64,000 nucleotides of DNA from Pseudomonas viridiflava (GCF_900601905.1 NZ_UWFA01000383.1:434001-498000), one strand, 5' to 3'. Counted from the first letter of the stretch, positions 37,848-46,360 are shown. Notes: a model not told the origin generated them from the sequence alone. Numbers and translations are program-made.

Positions 37848-38177
37848 TCAAGGCTTCAAACCATTCATTTCGCAGTACTGCGTCCATTCCATCCCAGCCA
37901 TCTGCGCAACCTCCTTGTGCACCTCTCTACGTTGGGCATCGTAGGCCTCGGGACTTTCAGCGGTCAGCTGCAACGTCAGCTCCCAGGCAAACAAACCCAG
38001 CCGCTCGGCCTCTTCTTCAAACGCTTCGTGCAAACGTTCTTCCCGGTATTGCTCGCGAGTCAAGCCCGCCGCCTGCGCGGCAAGTGGGTTAAGGCGCGCG
38101 AGTTCCTGTTCAAGCTCGGGATGCCCCGCGAGGAATTTTTCCAGTGCTACTTGATGCGGGTGTTCTGCAAGGGCCAT
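37848..38177 (-). CDS. DUF6388-like hypothetical protein
   Basis: A 109-residue acidic, helical protein without signal peptide or membrane segment. The GLTREQYREERLHEAFEEEAERLGLFAWEL stretch and a C-terminal WTQYCEMNGL are recognisable features of a Pseudomonas family I recall as DUF6388. GGAGATCC precedes ATG 38177. Function unknown. Confidence 0.65.
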   Translation of the reverse strand: MALAEHPHQVALEKFLAGHPELEQELARLNPLAAQAAGLTREQYREERLHEAFEEEAERLGLFAWELTLQLTAESPEAYDAQRREVHKEVAQMAGMEWTQYCEMNGLKP

Positions 38178-38325
38178 TGGATCTCCGTTTTTGCTGGCAA
38201 CTTGAAGATGCCGGTTGGGGTGCAGCTTAGCTGCTCGAAAGCAAGCTTACCTGTGGTCCGGTAGACCATTATCAACCCAGCGTGTTGTTTTTTTCGCGGC
38301 GGGCTTGTGGCAGACTCAAAGATTG

Positions 38326-38360
38326 TTCCGCTATTGCAGATATCAATCCGCTATAGCGGA
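38326..38360. promoter_or_regulatory. Two IclR-type palindromes upstream of ridA
   Basis: TTCCGCTATTGCAGAT (38326-38341) is an imperfect and TCCGCTATAGCGGA (38347-38360) a perfect palindrome of the same sequence; their centres are 20 bp apart (two helical turns). The 16-bp TTCCGC-N4-GCGGAA format suits IclR-family regulators, and an IclR gene lies in the operon. Site and spacing are seen directly; the regulator assignment is inferred. Confidence 0.6.
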
Positions 38361-38401
38361 ATGCCGGTTGATTTGAACCATCTTTTACAGGGAGAAACAC
38401 C

Positions 38402-38791
38402 ATGAGCATCATTCGTTACGGCGCTGGCAGCCTCGCCGGTGGCGGTCAGCCGCGTCCCTTCGCCCGGGCAGTGCAAGCCGACGGCTGGCTGCATGTGTCC
38501 GGCCAGGTTCCGGCTCATGAAGGTGAAATCATCGTCGGCGGCATCGTCGAGCAAACGCGCAAGACCCTGGACAACCTGGTGGCTATCCTCACCGAAGCCG
38601 GTTACGGGCTTGAGGATGTGGTGCGCGTCGGCGTGTGGCTTGAGGATCCGCGGGATTTCTGGAGCTTCAACAAGGTTTTTGGTGAGTACTTCAAACCCGA
38701 ACACGCCCCGGCCCGGGCCTGTGTGCAGGCGAGCATGATGGTCGACTGCAAGGTCGAGATTGATTGCATTGCCTACAAAAAGAAATCGTAA
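38402..38791 (+). CDS. ridA: RidA-family enamine/imine deaminase
   Basis: A 129-residue RidA/YjgF-type protein. The N-terminal half has VSGQVPAHEG, the central part DNLVAILTEAGYGLEDVV, and the C-terminus carries HAPARACVQASMMVDCKVEIDCIA with the conserved arginine that binds the substrate carboxylate. RidA proteins hydrolyse 2-aminoacrylate and related enamines to keto acids and ammonia. GGGAGAAAC precedes the ATG. It starts a cassette with iclR, a PLP lyase and a sugar kinase; the lyase should generate exactly such enamines. Confidence 0.85.
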   Translation: MSIIRYGAGSLAGGGQPRPFARAVQADGWLHVSGQVPAHEGEIIVGGIVEQTRKTLDNLVAILTEAGYGLEDVVRVGVWLEDPRDFWSFNKVFGEYFKPEHAPARACVQASMMVDCKVEIDCIAYKKKS

Positions 38792-38824
38792 ATCGCCGCG
38801 GCGAGCGCAACCGTTGAGGCAGCC

Positions 38825-39589
38825 ATGACTGAAGACAGCATAAAACGCCGGGCACGCGGCCTGGACCGGGCGTTCGATATCCTTGATTACCTCAAGGAAC
38901 AGGGCGCGCCGCTGCGGCCCAATGAGATTGCCAAGGGCATCGACAGCCCCAAGTCCACGGTCTACGAGCTGGTGGCGGCATTGCTGGAGCGGCGCATCCT
39001 TGAGCCGGTGGGTGTTCAAGGCCATGTGTATCTGGGTCGCCAGTTGTACTTTCTCGGTCAGGCGCATCTACGCCATTTTGACTTCACCCGTGAAGCCCAG
39101 CGCAGCCTTGACGATATCGTCAGGCAGACCCGGGAAACCGCGCAGATGTGCCTGCTCAACGGGCGCAAGTACACCGTGGCGCTGATGCAGGAGGGCGAAC
39201 GGCACTTTCGCATTTCTTCGAATATCGGTGAAAACGCGCCGATCCCGTGGACCGCTTCGGGCCGCTTGTTGCTGGCGCATCTGTCTGATGAAGCCATCGC
39301 CGAGCTGATTGACGAGGATGATTTTGTTCTGCCCGCTGGCGAGCGTTTGCCCATGTCGACATTTCTTGCCGAAATCCGCAAGGCCGGGGAGGAGGGTTTC
39401 TTTTCCTTCGACAGCGTTGCCGACACCTTCACCCACTGTTTCGCGGCCCCGGTCAAGGACAGCCACGGAGTGTGCATTGCCACGCTGTGCATCGTTGCAC
39501 CCCGTGAAGATGCGAAAAACCACTACAGCGCCTACCGCCAGGTATTGATTGACAGTGCCAACGGGCTTGCGCGCCGCCTTAATGAGTGA
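38825..39589 (+). CDS. IclR-family transcriptional regulator
   Basis: A 254-residue regulator with an N-terminal winged helix (about residues 15-75, RAFDILDYLKEQGAPLRPNEIAKGIDSPKSTVYELVAALLER) and a C-terminal IclR effector domain (residues 90-250, including FFSFDSVADTFTHCFAAPV). Located between ridA and the PLP lyase in the same operon, so it is probably the local regulator binding the paired palindromes at 38326-38360. GAGG lies eight bases before the ATG. Confidence 0.88.
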   Translation: MTEDSIKRRARGLDRAFDILDYLKEQGAPLRPNEIAKGIDSPKSTVYELVAALLERRILEPVGVQGHVYLGRQLYFLGQAHLRHFDFTREAQRSLDDIVRQTRETAQMCLLNGRKYTVALMQEGERHFRISSNIGENAPIPWTASGRLLLAHLSDEAIAELIDEDDFVLPAGERLPMSTFLAEIRKAGEEGFFSFDSVADTFTHCFAAPVKDSHGVCIATLCIVAPREDAKNHYSAYRQVLIDSANGLARRLNE

Positions 39590-39621
39590 CCGCCATGAAT
39601 AACAACAATCTGGAGAACCTG

Positions 39622-40827
39622 ATGAGTATCGCAAAGGTAGAAAAGGGCGCAGCGACGCCGGGCGACTTCATGGTGCGTGATGTCAGCCTGCCTGCGCTGG
39701 TCATCCACCGCCAGGCGCTGGAACACAACATTCGCTGGATGCAGACCTTCGTCAGCAACAGCGGCGCGGAGCTTGCGCCCCACGGTAAAACCAGCATGGT
39801 CCCGGCGCTGTTTCGCAGGCAACTGGAAGAGGGCGCGTGGGGCATGACCCTGGCGACCGCTGTTCAGACTCGCGCGGCCTATGCGCACGGCGTACGTCGG
39901 ATACTGATGGCTAACCAACTGGTGGGTGCGCCGAATATGGCGCTGATTGCCGAGATGCTCTCGGACTCGATGTTTGATTTTCACTGTATGGTCGACCACC
40001 CGGACAACGTCGCGGCTTTGGGTGAGTTTTTCGCCGCCCGTGGCCTGCGCCTGAACGTGATGATCGAATACGGCGTGGTGGGCGGCCGCTGTGGTTGCCG
40101 CAGCGAACAGCAAGTATTGGCGCTGGCGGCTGCCATCGCCGCGCAACCGGCGTTGGCCCTGACCGGCATTGAAGGCTACGAAGGCGTGATCCACGGCGAG
40201 CAGGCGGTCAGCGGCATCCGTGAGTTCGCGGCATCGCTGGTGCGACTTGCGGTGCAGTTGCAGGATCAGGGCGCGTTTGCGCTGGCCCGGCCCATCGTCA
40301 CGGCGTCGGGATCGGCCTGGTACGACCTGATCGCCGAGGCGTTTGATGAGCAGCAGGTACGCGAGCGATTCCTCGCGGTGTTGCGCCCGGGCAGCTATGT
40401 GGTGCATGACCATGGCATCTATAAAGAGGCGCAATGCTGCGTGCTCGACCGCCGTAGTGATCTGACTGAAGGCTTGCAACCGGCCATGGAAATCTGGGCG
40501 CATGTGCAGTCGCTGCCGGAGCCCGGTCTGGCGGTGATCGCCATGGGTAAGCGCGACGTGGCCTACGACGCGGGGCTGCCCAACCCGTTGCGCCGCTACG
40601 CAGCCGGAGTAGTGCAGGGCCAGGGCCACGACATCAGTGCCTGCAGCGTGACGGCGGTAATGGACCAGCACGCGTTCATGACCTTCGCTGCGGGGTGCGA
40701 GTTGAAGGTCGGCGACATCATTGCCTTTGGCTCCTCTCATCCCTGCCTGACGTTCGACAAGTGGCGCTCAGGTTGCCTGGTGGATGAGCAGCTGCAAGTC
40801 ATTGAATCCTTCGCCACCTGCTTTTAA
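39622..40827 (+). CDS. PLP-dependent lyase, D-serine dehydratase / D-glucosaminate dehydratase type
   Basis: A 401-residue alanine-racemase-fold enzyme of the DSD1/D-threonine aldolase group. Lys56 in APHGKTSMV should bind PLP. The C-terminal metal site reads SSHPCLTFD, with His373 and Cys375; the His-x-Cys pair is the zinc site of D-serine dehydratases, whereas D-threonine aldolases usually have His-x-Asp. Reaction: elimination of water and ammonia from a D-amino (or aminosugar) acid giving a keto acid. ATG 39622, with GGAGAA close upstream, was chosen over 39595. The next gene is a KDG-kinase-like enzyme, suggesting D-glucosaminate as substrate. Confidence 0.75.
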   Translation: MSIAKVEKGAATPGDFMVRDVSLPALVIHRQALEHNIRWMQTFVSNSGAELAPHGKTSMVPALFRRQLEEGAWGMTLATAVQTRAAYAHGVRRILMANQLVGAPNMALIAEMLSDSMFDFHCMVDHPDNVAALGEFFAARGLRLNVMIEYGVVGGRCGCRSEQQVLALAAAIAAQPALALTGIEGYEGVIHGEQAVSGIREFAASLVRLAVQLQDQGAFALARPIVTASGSAWYDLIAEAFDEQQVRERFLAVLRPGSYVVHDHGIYKEAQCCVLDRRSDLTEGLQPAMEIWAHVQSLPEPGLAVIAMGKRDVAYDAGLPNPLRRYAAGVVQGQGHDISACSVTAVMDQHAFMTFAAGCELKVGDIIAFGSSHPCLTFDKWRSGCLVDEQLQVIESFATCF

Positions 40828-40858
40828 CCCACGCAGTCCCCACTAGAGAGCCTCGGGC

Positions 40859-41815
40859 ATGAGCGAACTCATCACTCACAGTCAGCCACGAATCGCCTTG
40901 ATCGGCGAATGCATGATCGAGTTGCAGCAGCATGCCAACGGCAGTCTGCAACAGAGCTTCGGCGGCGATACCCTCAATACCGCGGTCTACCTGGCGCGCC
41001 TGCTCAAGGGCGGCGCTCAGGTCGATTATGTAACGGCACTGGGCGACGACAGCTTCAGCGATGCCATGTGCCAGAGCTGGGCACAGGAAGGCGTCGGGCT
41101 TGGCAAAGTGCAACGCCTGCCGGGCCGGTTGCCTGGGTTGTATTGCATCCAGACTGATGCAAACGGCGAGCGGCGTTTTCTTTACTGGCGCAATGAAGCG
41201 GCGGTGCGCGACTGCTTCACCACGCCGGGTGGCGACGCGGTACTGGCTTCGCTGGCGGAGTATGACGTGCTTTATCTGAGCGGCATTACCCTTGCCGTGC
41301 TCGGTGAAGTGGGCCGCGAGCGCTTGCTGGCGGCGCTGCACAAGGCTCGCGCGCAGGGCACTCGGGTGGCGTTCGACAACAATTACCGACCCCGACTCTG
41401 GCGGTCGGTTGAGCAGGCCCGAGCCGCTTACCAGGCGTTTTTGCCTTGTGTCGATATTGCGCTGCTCACCGAGGAGGATGAACAGGCACTGTTTGGCTAC
41501 GCCGACAGCGAACAGGTGCTGGCGGTTTATCGGCAAGCAGGCATCAGCGAAGTGGTGGTCAAGCGTGGCTCGCGCAGTTGCCTGGTGGAATGCGTGAACG
41601 ATGCCGGGGTAGAGCGTCACGAGATCGCGGCGCAGCCGGTGACGCGGGTAATCGACAGCACCGCTGCGGGCGACTCATTCAGCGCCGCCTATCTGGCCAT
41701 GCGCTTGCGCGGGCTTGGCCCGGTTCAGGCGGCCGAAGCGGGGCATCGGCTGGCGAGTGTGGTCATCCAGCACCCCGGCGCCTTGATCGCCAACAGTGCG
41801 ATGCCGGGCCTCTGA
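40859..41815 (+). CDS. PfkB-family sugar kinase, KDG kinase-like
   Basis: A 318-residue ribokinase-fold kinase. The N-terminal GECMIELQQH and GGDTLNTAVYLARLL segments bind substrate; the C-terminal PfkB signature STAAGDSFSAAYL has the catalytic base Asp272. Overall form matches 2-dehydro-3-deoxygluconokinase (KdgK), which makes KDPG for the Entner-Doudoroff pathway. It follows the PLP lyase by 31 bp. In the cassette it could phosphorylate the keto-deoxy acid made by the lyase. Specificity is an inference. Confidence 0.78.
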   Translation: MSELITHSQPRIALIGECMIELQQHANGSLQQSFGGDTLNTAVYLARLLKGGAQVDYVTALGDDSFSDAMCQSWAQEGVGLGKVQRLPGRLPGLYCIQTDANGERRFLYWRNEAAVRDCFTTPGGDAVLASLAEYDVLYLSGITLAVLGEVGRERLLAALHKARAQGTRVAFDNNYRPRLWRSVEQARAAYQAFLPCVDIALLTEEDEQALFGYADSEQVLAVYRQAGISEVVVKRGSRSCLVECVNDAGVERHEIAAQPVTRVIDSTAAGDSFSAAYLAMRLRGLGPVQAAEAGHRLASVVIQHPGALIANSAMPGL

Positions 41816-41827
41816 GTCAGGTGTGGA

Positions 41828-42103
41828 TCAATCCCGGTAAAACACCTGGACCAGATGGTAGCCAAACTTGCTCTTGATCGGCCCGTGCACCGTACGCAGC
41901 GGTTTTTTGAAGATCACCTGATCAATCGCGCCGACCATCTGCCCTGGCCTGACCTCGCCCAGATCGCCGCCGCGTTTGCCGGAGGGGCAGGTGGAATGCT
42001 TTTTGGCCAGCACGTCGAAGGCTTCGCCCTTGGCAATGCGCTGTCTGAGTTGTTCTGCCTCTTCGGCGGTTTTCACCAGAATGTGGCGGGCTTGGGCTTT
42101 CAT
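41828..42103 (-). CDS. Parvulin-type peptidyl-prolyl isomerase (PpiC-like), copy 1
   Basis: A 91-residue single-domain parvulin. ARHILVKT opens the fold, GGDLGEVRPGQM and the C-terminal SKFGYHLVQV complete it. There is no signal peptide, so it is cytoplasmic and isomerises prolyl peptide bonds like E. coli PpiC. ATG 42103 was chosen because the fold starts there; the longer frame adds an unlikely leader. A paralogue is at 53978-54259. It converges with the sugar kinase gene (12-bp gap). Confidence 0.85.
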   Translation of the reverse strand: MKAQARHILVKTAEEAEQLRQRIAKGEAFDVLAKKHSTCPSGKRGGDLGEVRPGQMVGAIDQVIFKKPLRTVHGPIKSKFGYHLVQVFYRD

Positions 42104-42330
42104 GAGTGGGGCCTGAATAAAAACGGCGGCCATTATCACACAGGCTCAAGCGTGTGGCCTTACCTCGTATCGTCAATTGGCCGCGTGTTGCAAAACCCTA
42201 TGGATCAGTGATTGCGTCCGGCACCGTTCTGCCGCCAAGCTATGCAGCTTCGCCATGAACGGTTGTTCGGGGCGAAGGTCGCAGTCAGTACAGTCTGTCT
42301 ATCAGTCCAATCATTCATGCGGTGTTGCTT

Positions 42331-43494
42331 ATGGATTTCCCGGCGTTGTTGAAGATTCTGGCCAGCCAGGATGGATCGGACCTTTATCTGTCTACCGGCG
42401 CACCGCCTTGTGCCAAATTCAACGGGGTGCTCAAACCCCTCGGCACGGAAAAATTCAAACCCGGGCAGGTCGCCGAGATTGCCCAGGGCTTGATGGACAA
42501 GGAGCAACAGCTGGATTTCCACCGTGAGCTGGAGATGAACCTTGCAGTGTCCATGGCCGGGATCGGGCGCTTTCGGATCAACATCTTCATGCAGCGCAAC
42601 GAAGTTTCCATCGTGGCGCGCAATATCAAACTCGATATTCCCAAGTTCGAGGACCTGCATCTGCCGCCGGTGCTGCTGGATGTGATCATGGAAAAACACG
42701 GACTGGTGTTGTTCGTGGGCGCCACGGGTTCCGGCAAGTCGACGTCCCTGGCGTCACTCATTGACTACCGCAACAGCAATGCCAGCGGGCACATCATCAC
42801 CATCGAGGACCCGGTGGAATTCATCCACCGCCACAAGAAATCCATCGTCAACCAGCGTGAAGTCGGCGTCGATACCCGCAGTTTTCACGCTGCGTTGAAA
42901 AACACCCTGCGTCAGGCCCCCGACGTGATCCTGATTGGCGAAATTCGCGACCGGGAAACCATGGAGCACGCCCTGGCATTTGCCGACACCGGGCACCTGG
43001 CGATTTCGACCCTGCACGCCAACAATGCCAACCAGGCGCTGGACCGGATCATCAATTTCTTTCCGGAAGAACGCCGCGAGCAGTTACTGCATGACCTGAG
43101 CAACAACCTCAAGGCGTTTGTCTCCCAGCGTCTGGTCAAAACTCTGGATGGCAAGCGCCGGGCTGCCGTTGAAGTGATGATGGGCACGCCGACCATTCGC
43201 GACCTGATCCAGCGCAACCAGTTGAATGATCTGAAGGGCATCATGGAAAAGTCTGGCCATCTGGGCATGCAGACTTTTGACAGCGCGCTGTTCGAGCTGA
43301 CCGCTGGCGGGATCATCAGTGAAGAGGAGGCGGTGAAATATGCCGACTCGAAAAACAACCTGCGCCTGCGCCTCAAGCTGCATGGCGAAGGCGTGACCGC
43401 AGCGCCAACGGTCGCACCGGCGGCGCCGGTGGGCACCAACCGACCTTCGGATTGGGGGTTGGTGGATGAAGGGGATCAGGGCGGGCAGAGCTAG
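42331..43494 (+). CDS. pilU: PilU/PilT-family retraction ATPase
   Basis: A 387-residue type IV pilus retraction-type ATPase closer to PilU than PilT: it has the MDFPALLKIL start, Walker A GATGSGKS at 130-137, the Asp box ITIEDP near 157, Walker B QAPDVILIGEIRD (196-207), the His box (TGHLAISTLHAN, 220-231), and a long C-terminal tail rich in Ala/Pro. PilU assists PilT in pilus retraction and twitching. No pilT or other pil gene is adjacent, in contrast with the pilTU pair of P. aeruginosa. A GTG three codons upstream was rejected. Confidence 0.85.
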   Translation: MDFPALLKILASQDGSDLYLSTGAPPCAKFNGVLKPLGTEKFKPGQVAEIAQGLMDKEQQLDFHRELEMNLAVSMAGIGRFRINIFMQRNEVSIVARNIKLDIPKFEDLHLPPVLLDVIMEKHGLVLFVGATGSGKSTSLASLIDYRNSNASGHIITIEDPVEFIHRHKKSIVNQREVGVDTRSFHAALKNTLRQAPDVILIGEIRDRETMEHALAFADTGHLAISTLHANNANQALDRIINFFPEERREQLLHDLSNNLKAFVSQRLVKTLDGKRRAAVEVMMGTPTIRDLIQRNQLNDLKGIMEKSGHLGMQTFDSALFELTAGGIISEEEAVKYADSKNNLRLRLKLHGEGVTAAPTVAPAAPVGTNRPSDWGLVDEGDQGGQS

Positions 43495-43967
43495 ACGGCA
43501 GTGGCACGACCCTCTGTAGATACTCTGTTGGAAGTGCCCTAATACCATGTATATCCGGCAGCGACGGTGACGCTGATTCACCTTTGCGCCCTTACGGCAC
43601 CTCACTTTTGAACAGCCGGAATGCCGGCCCAGTCAAAAGTAACCATGGATTACTTTTGTCGAAACAAAAGTGACCCGGCCGTCAGGACGGAACCTGACTC
43701 AGCGGCACCTGAATGCTGAGTCGGTACCCGATTCGAGGCACACCACTCTGATTCGCCGAAGCTACAGACATACAAGGAGCGAACTTGTTTGCGAGGCGCA
43801 ATCACTAGCAATGCAGGACTATCGCCTCGCCAACAAGTTGGCTCCTACAAGGTTCGCGTCATGTCAGACACACCACGGTCCTGTAGCGAAGGCGGTTTGT
43901 ATGACCCGCCGCTGTTCGCAGCCTCCGGCAGCTCCTACAGGAACCGTGGGTACAGGACATCGAGCCA
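43495..43967. other. 473-bp repeat-rich intergenic region
   Basis: No gene is supported here. It holds nested inverted repeats: ACTTTTGA (43604) with TCAAAAGT (43633), enclosing GCCGGaatGCCGGC; then CTTTTG-N6-CAAAAG (43653-43670); the REPIN at 43774-43849; and a degenerate pair near 43883 and 43936 (CCTGTAG / CTACAGG). The overlapping short frames do not have coding character. It lies between pilU and the end of the 3-hydroxybutyrate dehydrogenase gene, so it probably contains terminators for both. Confidence 0.7.
43774..43849. repeat. REPIN, second family (AACTTGTTTGCGAGGC)
   Basis: AGGAGCGAACTTGTTTGCGAGGC and its inverted partner GCCTCGCCAACAAGTTGGCTCCT form imperfect arms around a 26-base loop. 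This is a different REP family from the GCTTGCCCGCGA copies elsewhere in the window. Confidence 0.75.
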
Positions 43968-44738
43968 TTACCTCGCCAACCACCCCCCATCAATATTCCA
44001 CGCCGCGCCACGCACCTGGCCGCCAGCCTCGCTGCACAGGAACAACACCAACTCGCCCAATTGCGATGGGGTCACGAACTCCAGAGAGGGTTGCTTCTCG
44101 GCCAGCAGGTCGTGGCGGGCCTGGGCAGCGTCGCCGCTGACGGCCGCGCGGTCGTCGATCTGTTGCTGCACCAGAGGCGTCAGCACCCATCCAGGGCAGA
44201 TGGCGTTGCAGGTAATCGGCGTGGTTGCCGTTTCCAGGCCGACGACTTTGGTCAGTCCGATGACACCATGCTTGGCCGCCACGTAGGCTGCTTTGCCAGT
44301 GGAGCCCACCAGGCCGTGCACCGACGCAATATTGACGATCCGTCCCCAGTTTTTGCTGCGCATGCCGGGCAGGCAGAGGCGGGTGCTGTGGAACACCGAA
44401 GACAGGTTAATGGCGATGATCGAGTCCCAACGCTCCACAGGGAACGCTTCGACCGCATCCACGTGCTGGATACCCGCGTTGTTGACCAGGATGTCCACAC
44501 CGCCAAACTCTCGCTGGGCATAGGCGATCATCTCGGCGATTTCCTCAGGCTTGCTGACGTCGGCCGGGTGGTGGCCCACCTTGCCGCCGAATTTCGCCAC
44601 CTCGGCGACCACGGTCGTTGCGTCGCCAAAGCCATTGAGGATCAGGTCCGCCCCGGCTTGGGCCAGACTCAGAGCGATACCCAGGCCGATCCCGCTGGTG
44701 GAACCGGTAACCAGTGCCGTTTTGCCTTGCAGACTCAT
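43968..44738 (-). CDS. bdhA: 3-hydroxybutyrate dehydrogenase (SDR)
   Basis: A 256-residue short-chain dehydrogenase oxidising 3-hydroxybutyrate to acetoacetate with NAD. The cofactor site TGSTSGIG is at residues 10-17; NNAGIQHVDAVEAFP, a serine in NIASVHGLVGS, and YVAAKHG supply the catalytic Ser-Tyr-Lys. The VGLETATTPITCNAICPGWVLTPLVQQQID segment is characteristic of this enzyme family. ATG 44738 was chosen over a longer start. It is 10 bp after the GntP permease gene and co-transcribed with it; P. aeruginosa has the same pair. Confidence 0.88.
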   Translation of the reverse strand: MSLQGKTALVTGSTSGIGLGIALSLAQAGADLILNGFGDATTVVAEVAKFGGKVGHHPADVSKPEEIAEMIAYAQREFGGVDILVNNAGIQHVDAVEAFPVERWDSIIAINLSSVFHSTRLCLPGMRSKNWGRIVNIASVHGLVGSTGKAAYVAAKHGVIGLTKVVGLETATTPITCNAICPGWVLTPLVQQQIDDRAAVSGDAAQARHDLLAEKQPSLEFVTPSQLGELVLFLCSEAGGQVRGAAWNIDGGWLAR

Positions 44739-44748
44739 AATCAGTGCC

Positions 44749-46140
44749 TCACACAATGCCAGTGGCGTAGAAGGTGCCAATCACCACAAAGACCGCCAGG
44801 GTCTTGATGATGGTGATGCCAAAGATGTCTTTGTAAGCCTCGCGGTGGGTCAGCCCGGTGACGGCCAGCAAGGTGATCACTGCGCCGTTGTGCGGCAGGG
44901 TGTCCATGCCGCCGCTGGCCATGGCCGCTACGCGGTGCAGGACTTCCAGAGGAATATTCGCTGCGTTGGCGGCGCTGATGAAGGTGTTGGACATGGCCGC
45001 CAGTGCGATGCTCATGCCGCCCGAAGCGGAACCGGTAATCCCGGCCAGCAAGGTGACGGTGATGGCCTCGTTGACCAGCGGATTGGGAATATTTTTCAGC
45101 CAGTCTGCCAACACCAGAAATCCTGGTAGCGACGCGATGACTGCACCAAAGCCGTACTCGGACGCGGTGTTCATCGCGGCGAGCAGCGCACCACTGACCG
45201 CGCTCTTGCTGCCTTCTGCGAGTCGGCTGCGGATGGCGGTGAAGCCAAACGCCAGGACCATCAGAATGCCCACCAGCAGCGCCGCTTCTACCGCCCAGAT
45301 GGCGGTCAGTTTGGCGACCTCGGTCTGTACAGGGGTGGCCATGCCCGGCAATGCCAGGGTGTGGGTCTTGCCGTACCACTGAGGAATCCACCAAGTGAAC
45401 AGCAGGTTCATGACGCCCACCAACAGCAACGGTGATAGGGCTATCCACGGATTGGGCAGCTTGATGTCTTCGGCGGTTTCCGGTTCGTTGCGCAGCTCTG
45501 TGCCGTAACCCTCGCCGGCGCGTTGCGCCTTGTTGCGCTGGCGTTGCAGGTAGAGCATGCCGGCGCAGAACACGAAAATCGTGCCGATCACCCCCAGCCA
45601 GGGTGCAGCCCAGGCCGTGGTGTTGAAAAAAGTGGTCGGGATAATGTTCTGGATCTGTGGCGTGCCGGGCAGGGCGTCCATGGTGAATGAGAACGCGCCC
45701 AGAGCAATCGTCGCCGGGATCAGCCGCTTGGGAATATTGCTCTGGCGAAACATCTCGGCTGCGAACGGGTAGACCGCGAAGACCACCACGAACAGCGACA
45801 CGCCGCCATAGGTCAGTAACGCGCAGACCAGCACAATCACCAGCATCGCCTGCCGGGTACCCAATACGCCGATGGCGGCAGCCACAATCGCACGGGAAAA
45901 GCCGGACAGCTCAATCAGCTTGCCAAATACCGCACCCAGCAGGAAAACCGGAAAGTACAGTTTGATGAAGCCGACCATCTTGTCCATGAACACGCCGGTG
46001 AAGGCGGGCGCTACGGCGGACGGATCGGTGAGGAGTACCGCGCCCATGGCGGCGATGGGAGCAAAGAGGATAACGCTGTAGCCACGGTATGCAGCAAGCA
46101 TCAACAGCGCGAGGGCTGCCAAGGCGATGATCACACTCAT
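44749..46140 (-). CDS. GntP-family permease, probable 3-hydroxybutyrate importer
   Basis: A 463-residue inner-membrane permease of the GntP family with about 12-14 membrane segments, from residue 1. Family features are the glycine-rich helix GGVSLFVVVFAVYPFAAEMF and the ATIALGAFSFTMDALPGTPQ segment. Many GntP members move gluconate, but placement upstream of 3-hydroxybutyrate dehydrogenase and a sigma-54 promoter points to 3-hydroxybutyrate/H+ symport. First gene of the operon; the promoter and enhancer sites lie in the following 330 bp. Confidence 0.83.
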   Translation of the reverse strand: MSVIIALAALALLMLAAYRGYSVILFAPIAAMGAVLLTDPSAVAPAFTGVFMDKMVGFIKLYFPVFLLGAVFGKLIELSGFSRAIVAAAIGVLGTRQAMLVIVLVCALLTYGGVSLFVVVFAVYPFAAEMFRQSNIPKRLIPATIALGAFSFTMDALPGTPQIQNIIPTTFFNTTAWAAPWLGVIGTIFVFCAGMLYLQRQRNKAQRAGEGYGTELRNEPETAEDIKLPNPWIALSPLLLVGVMNLLFTWWIPQWYGKTHTLALPGMATPVQTEVAKLTAIWAVEAALLVGILMVLAFGFTAIRSRLAEGSKSAVSGALLAAMNTASEYGFGAVIASLPGFLVLADWLKNIPNPLVNEAITVTLLAGITGSASGGMSIALAAMSNTFISAANAANIPLEVLHRVAAMASGGMDTLPHNGAVITLLAVTGLTHREAYKDIFGITIIKTLAVFVVIGTFYATGIV

Positions 46141-46265
46141 TGAGTGTCTCCTGGCCTGGGAGTCCTGCGAACTCAGAGGCTGCCGAAGGCGCTCTGTATG
46201 GCTCGCTGGAATCTGTCGGCATATTGTTATTGTTTTCGGCCGCGGCGGTGCCGCACAAACGCTTT

Positions 46266-46282
46266 AGCGGTTTTCGTGCCAA
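46266..46282 (-). promoter_or_regulatory. Sigma-54 (-24/-12) promoter
   Basis: On the minus strand TTGGCACGAAAACCGCT has the invariant GG and GC dinucleotides exactly ten bases apart and matches the TTGGCACG-N4-TTGCT consensus at 15 or so of 17 defined positions counting the spacer (the -12 TT is CC). Transcription would begin near 46255 towards the GntP permease gene. The RpoN-dependent activator encoded just upstream makes this convincing. Confidence 0.85.
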
Positions 46283-46344
46283 ATAGACAAGCCATTGATT
46301 TTAAAGAGTTTGTTATGGTCCGAAACGGCATCTTAGACGCTGAA

Positions 46345-46360
46345 GTCTCTATCCGGAGAC
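46345..46360. promoter_or_regulatory. Enhancer (UAS) palindrome 1
   Basis: GTCTC-N6-GAGAC, a perfect inverted repeat with an AGTCTC/GAGACT extension, about 65 bp upstream of the -24 element. It has the size and position of a sigma-54 activator binding site. Confidence 0.75.
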
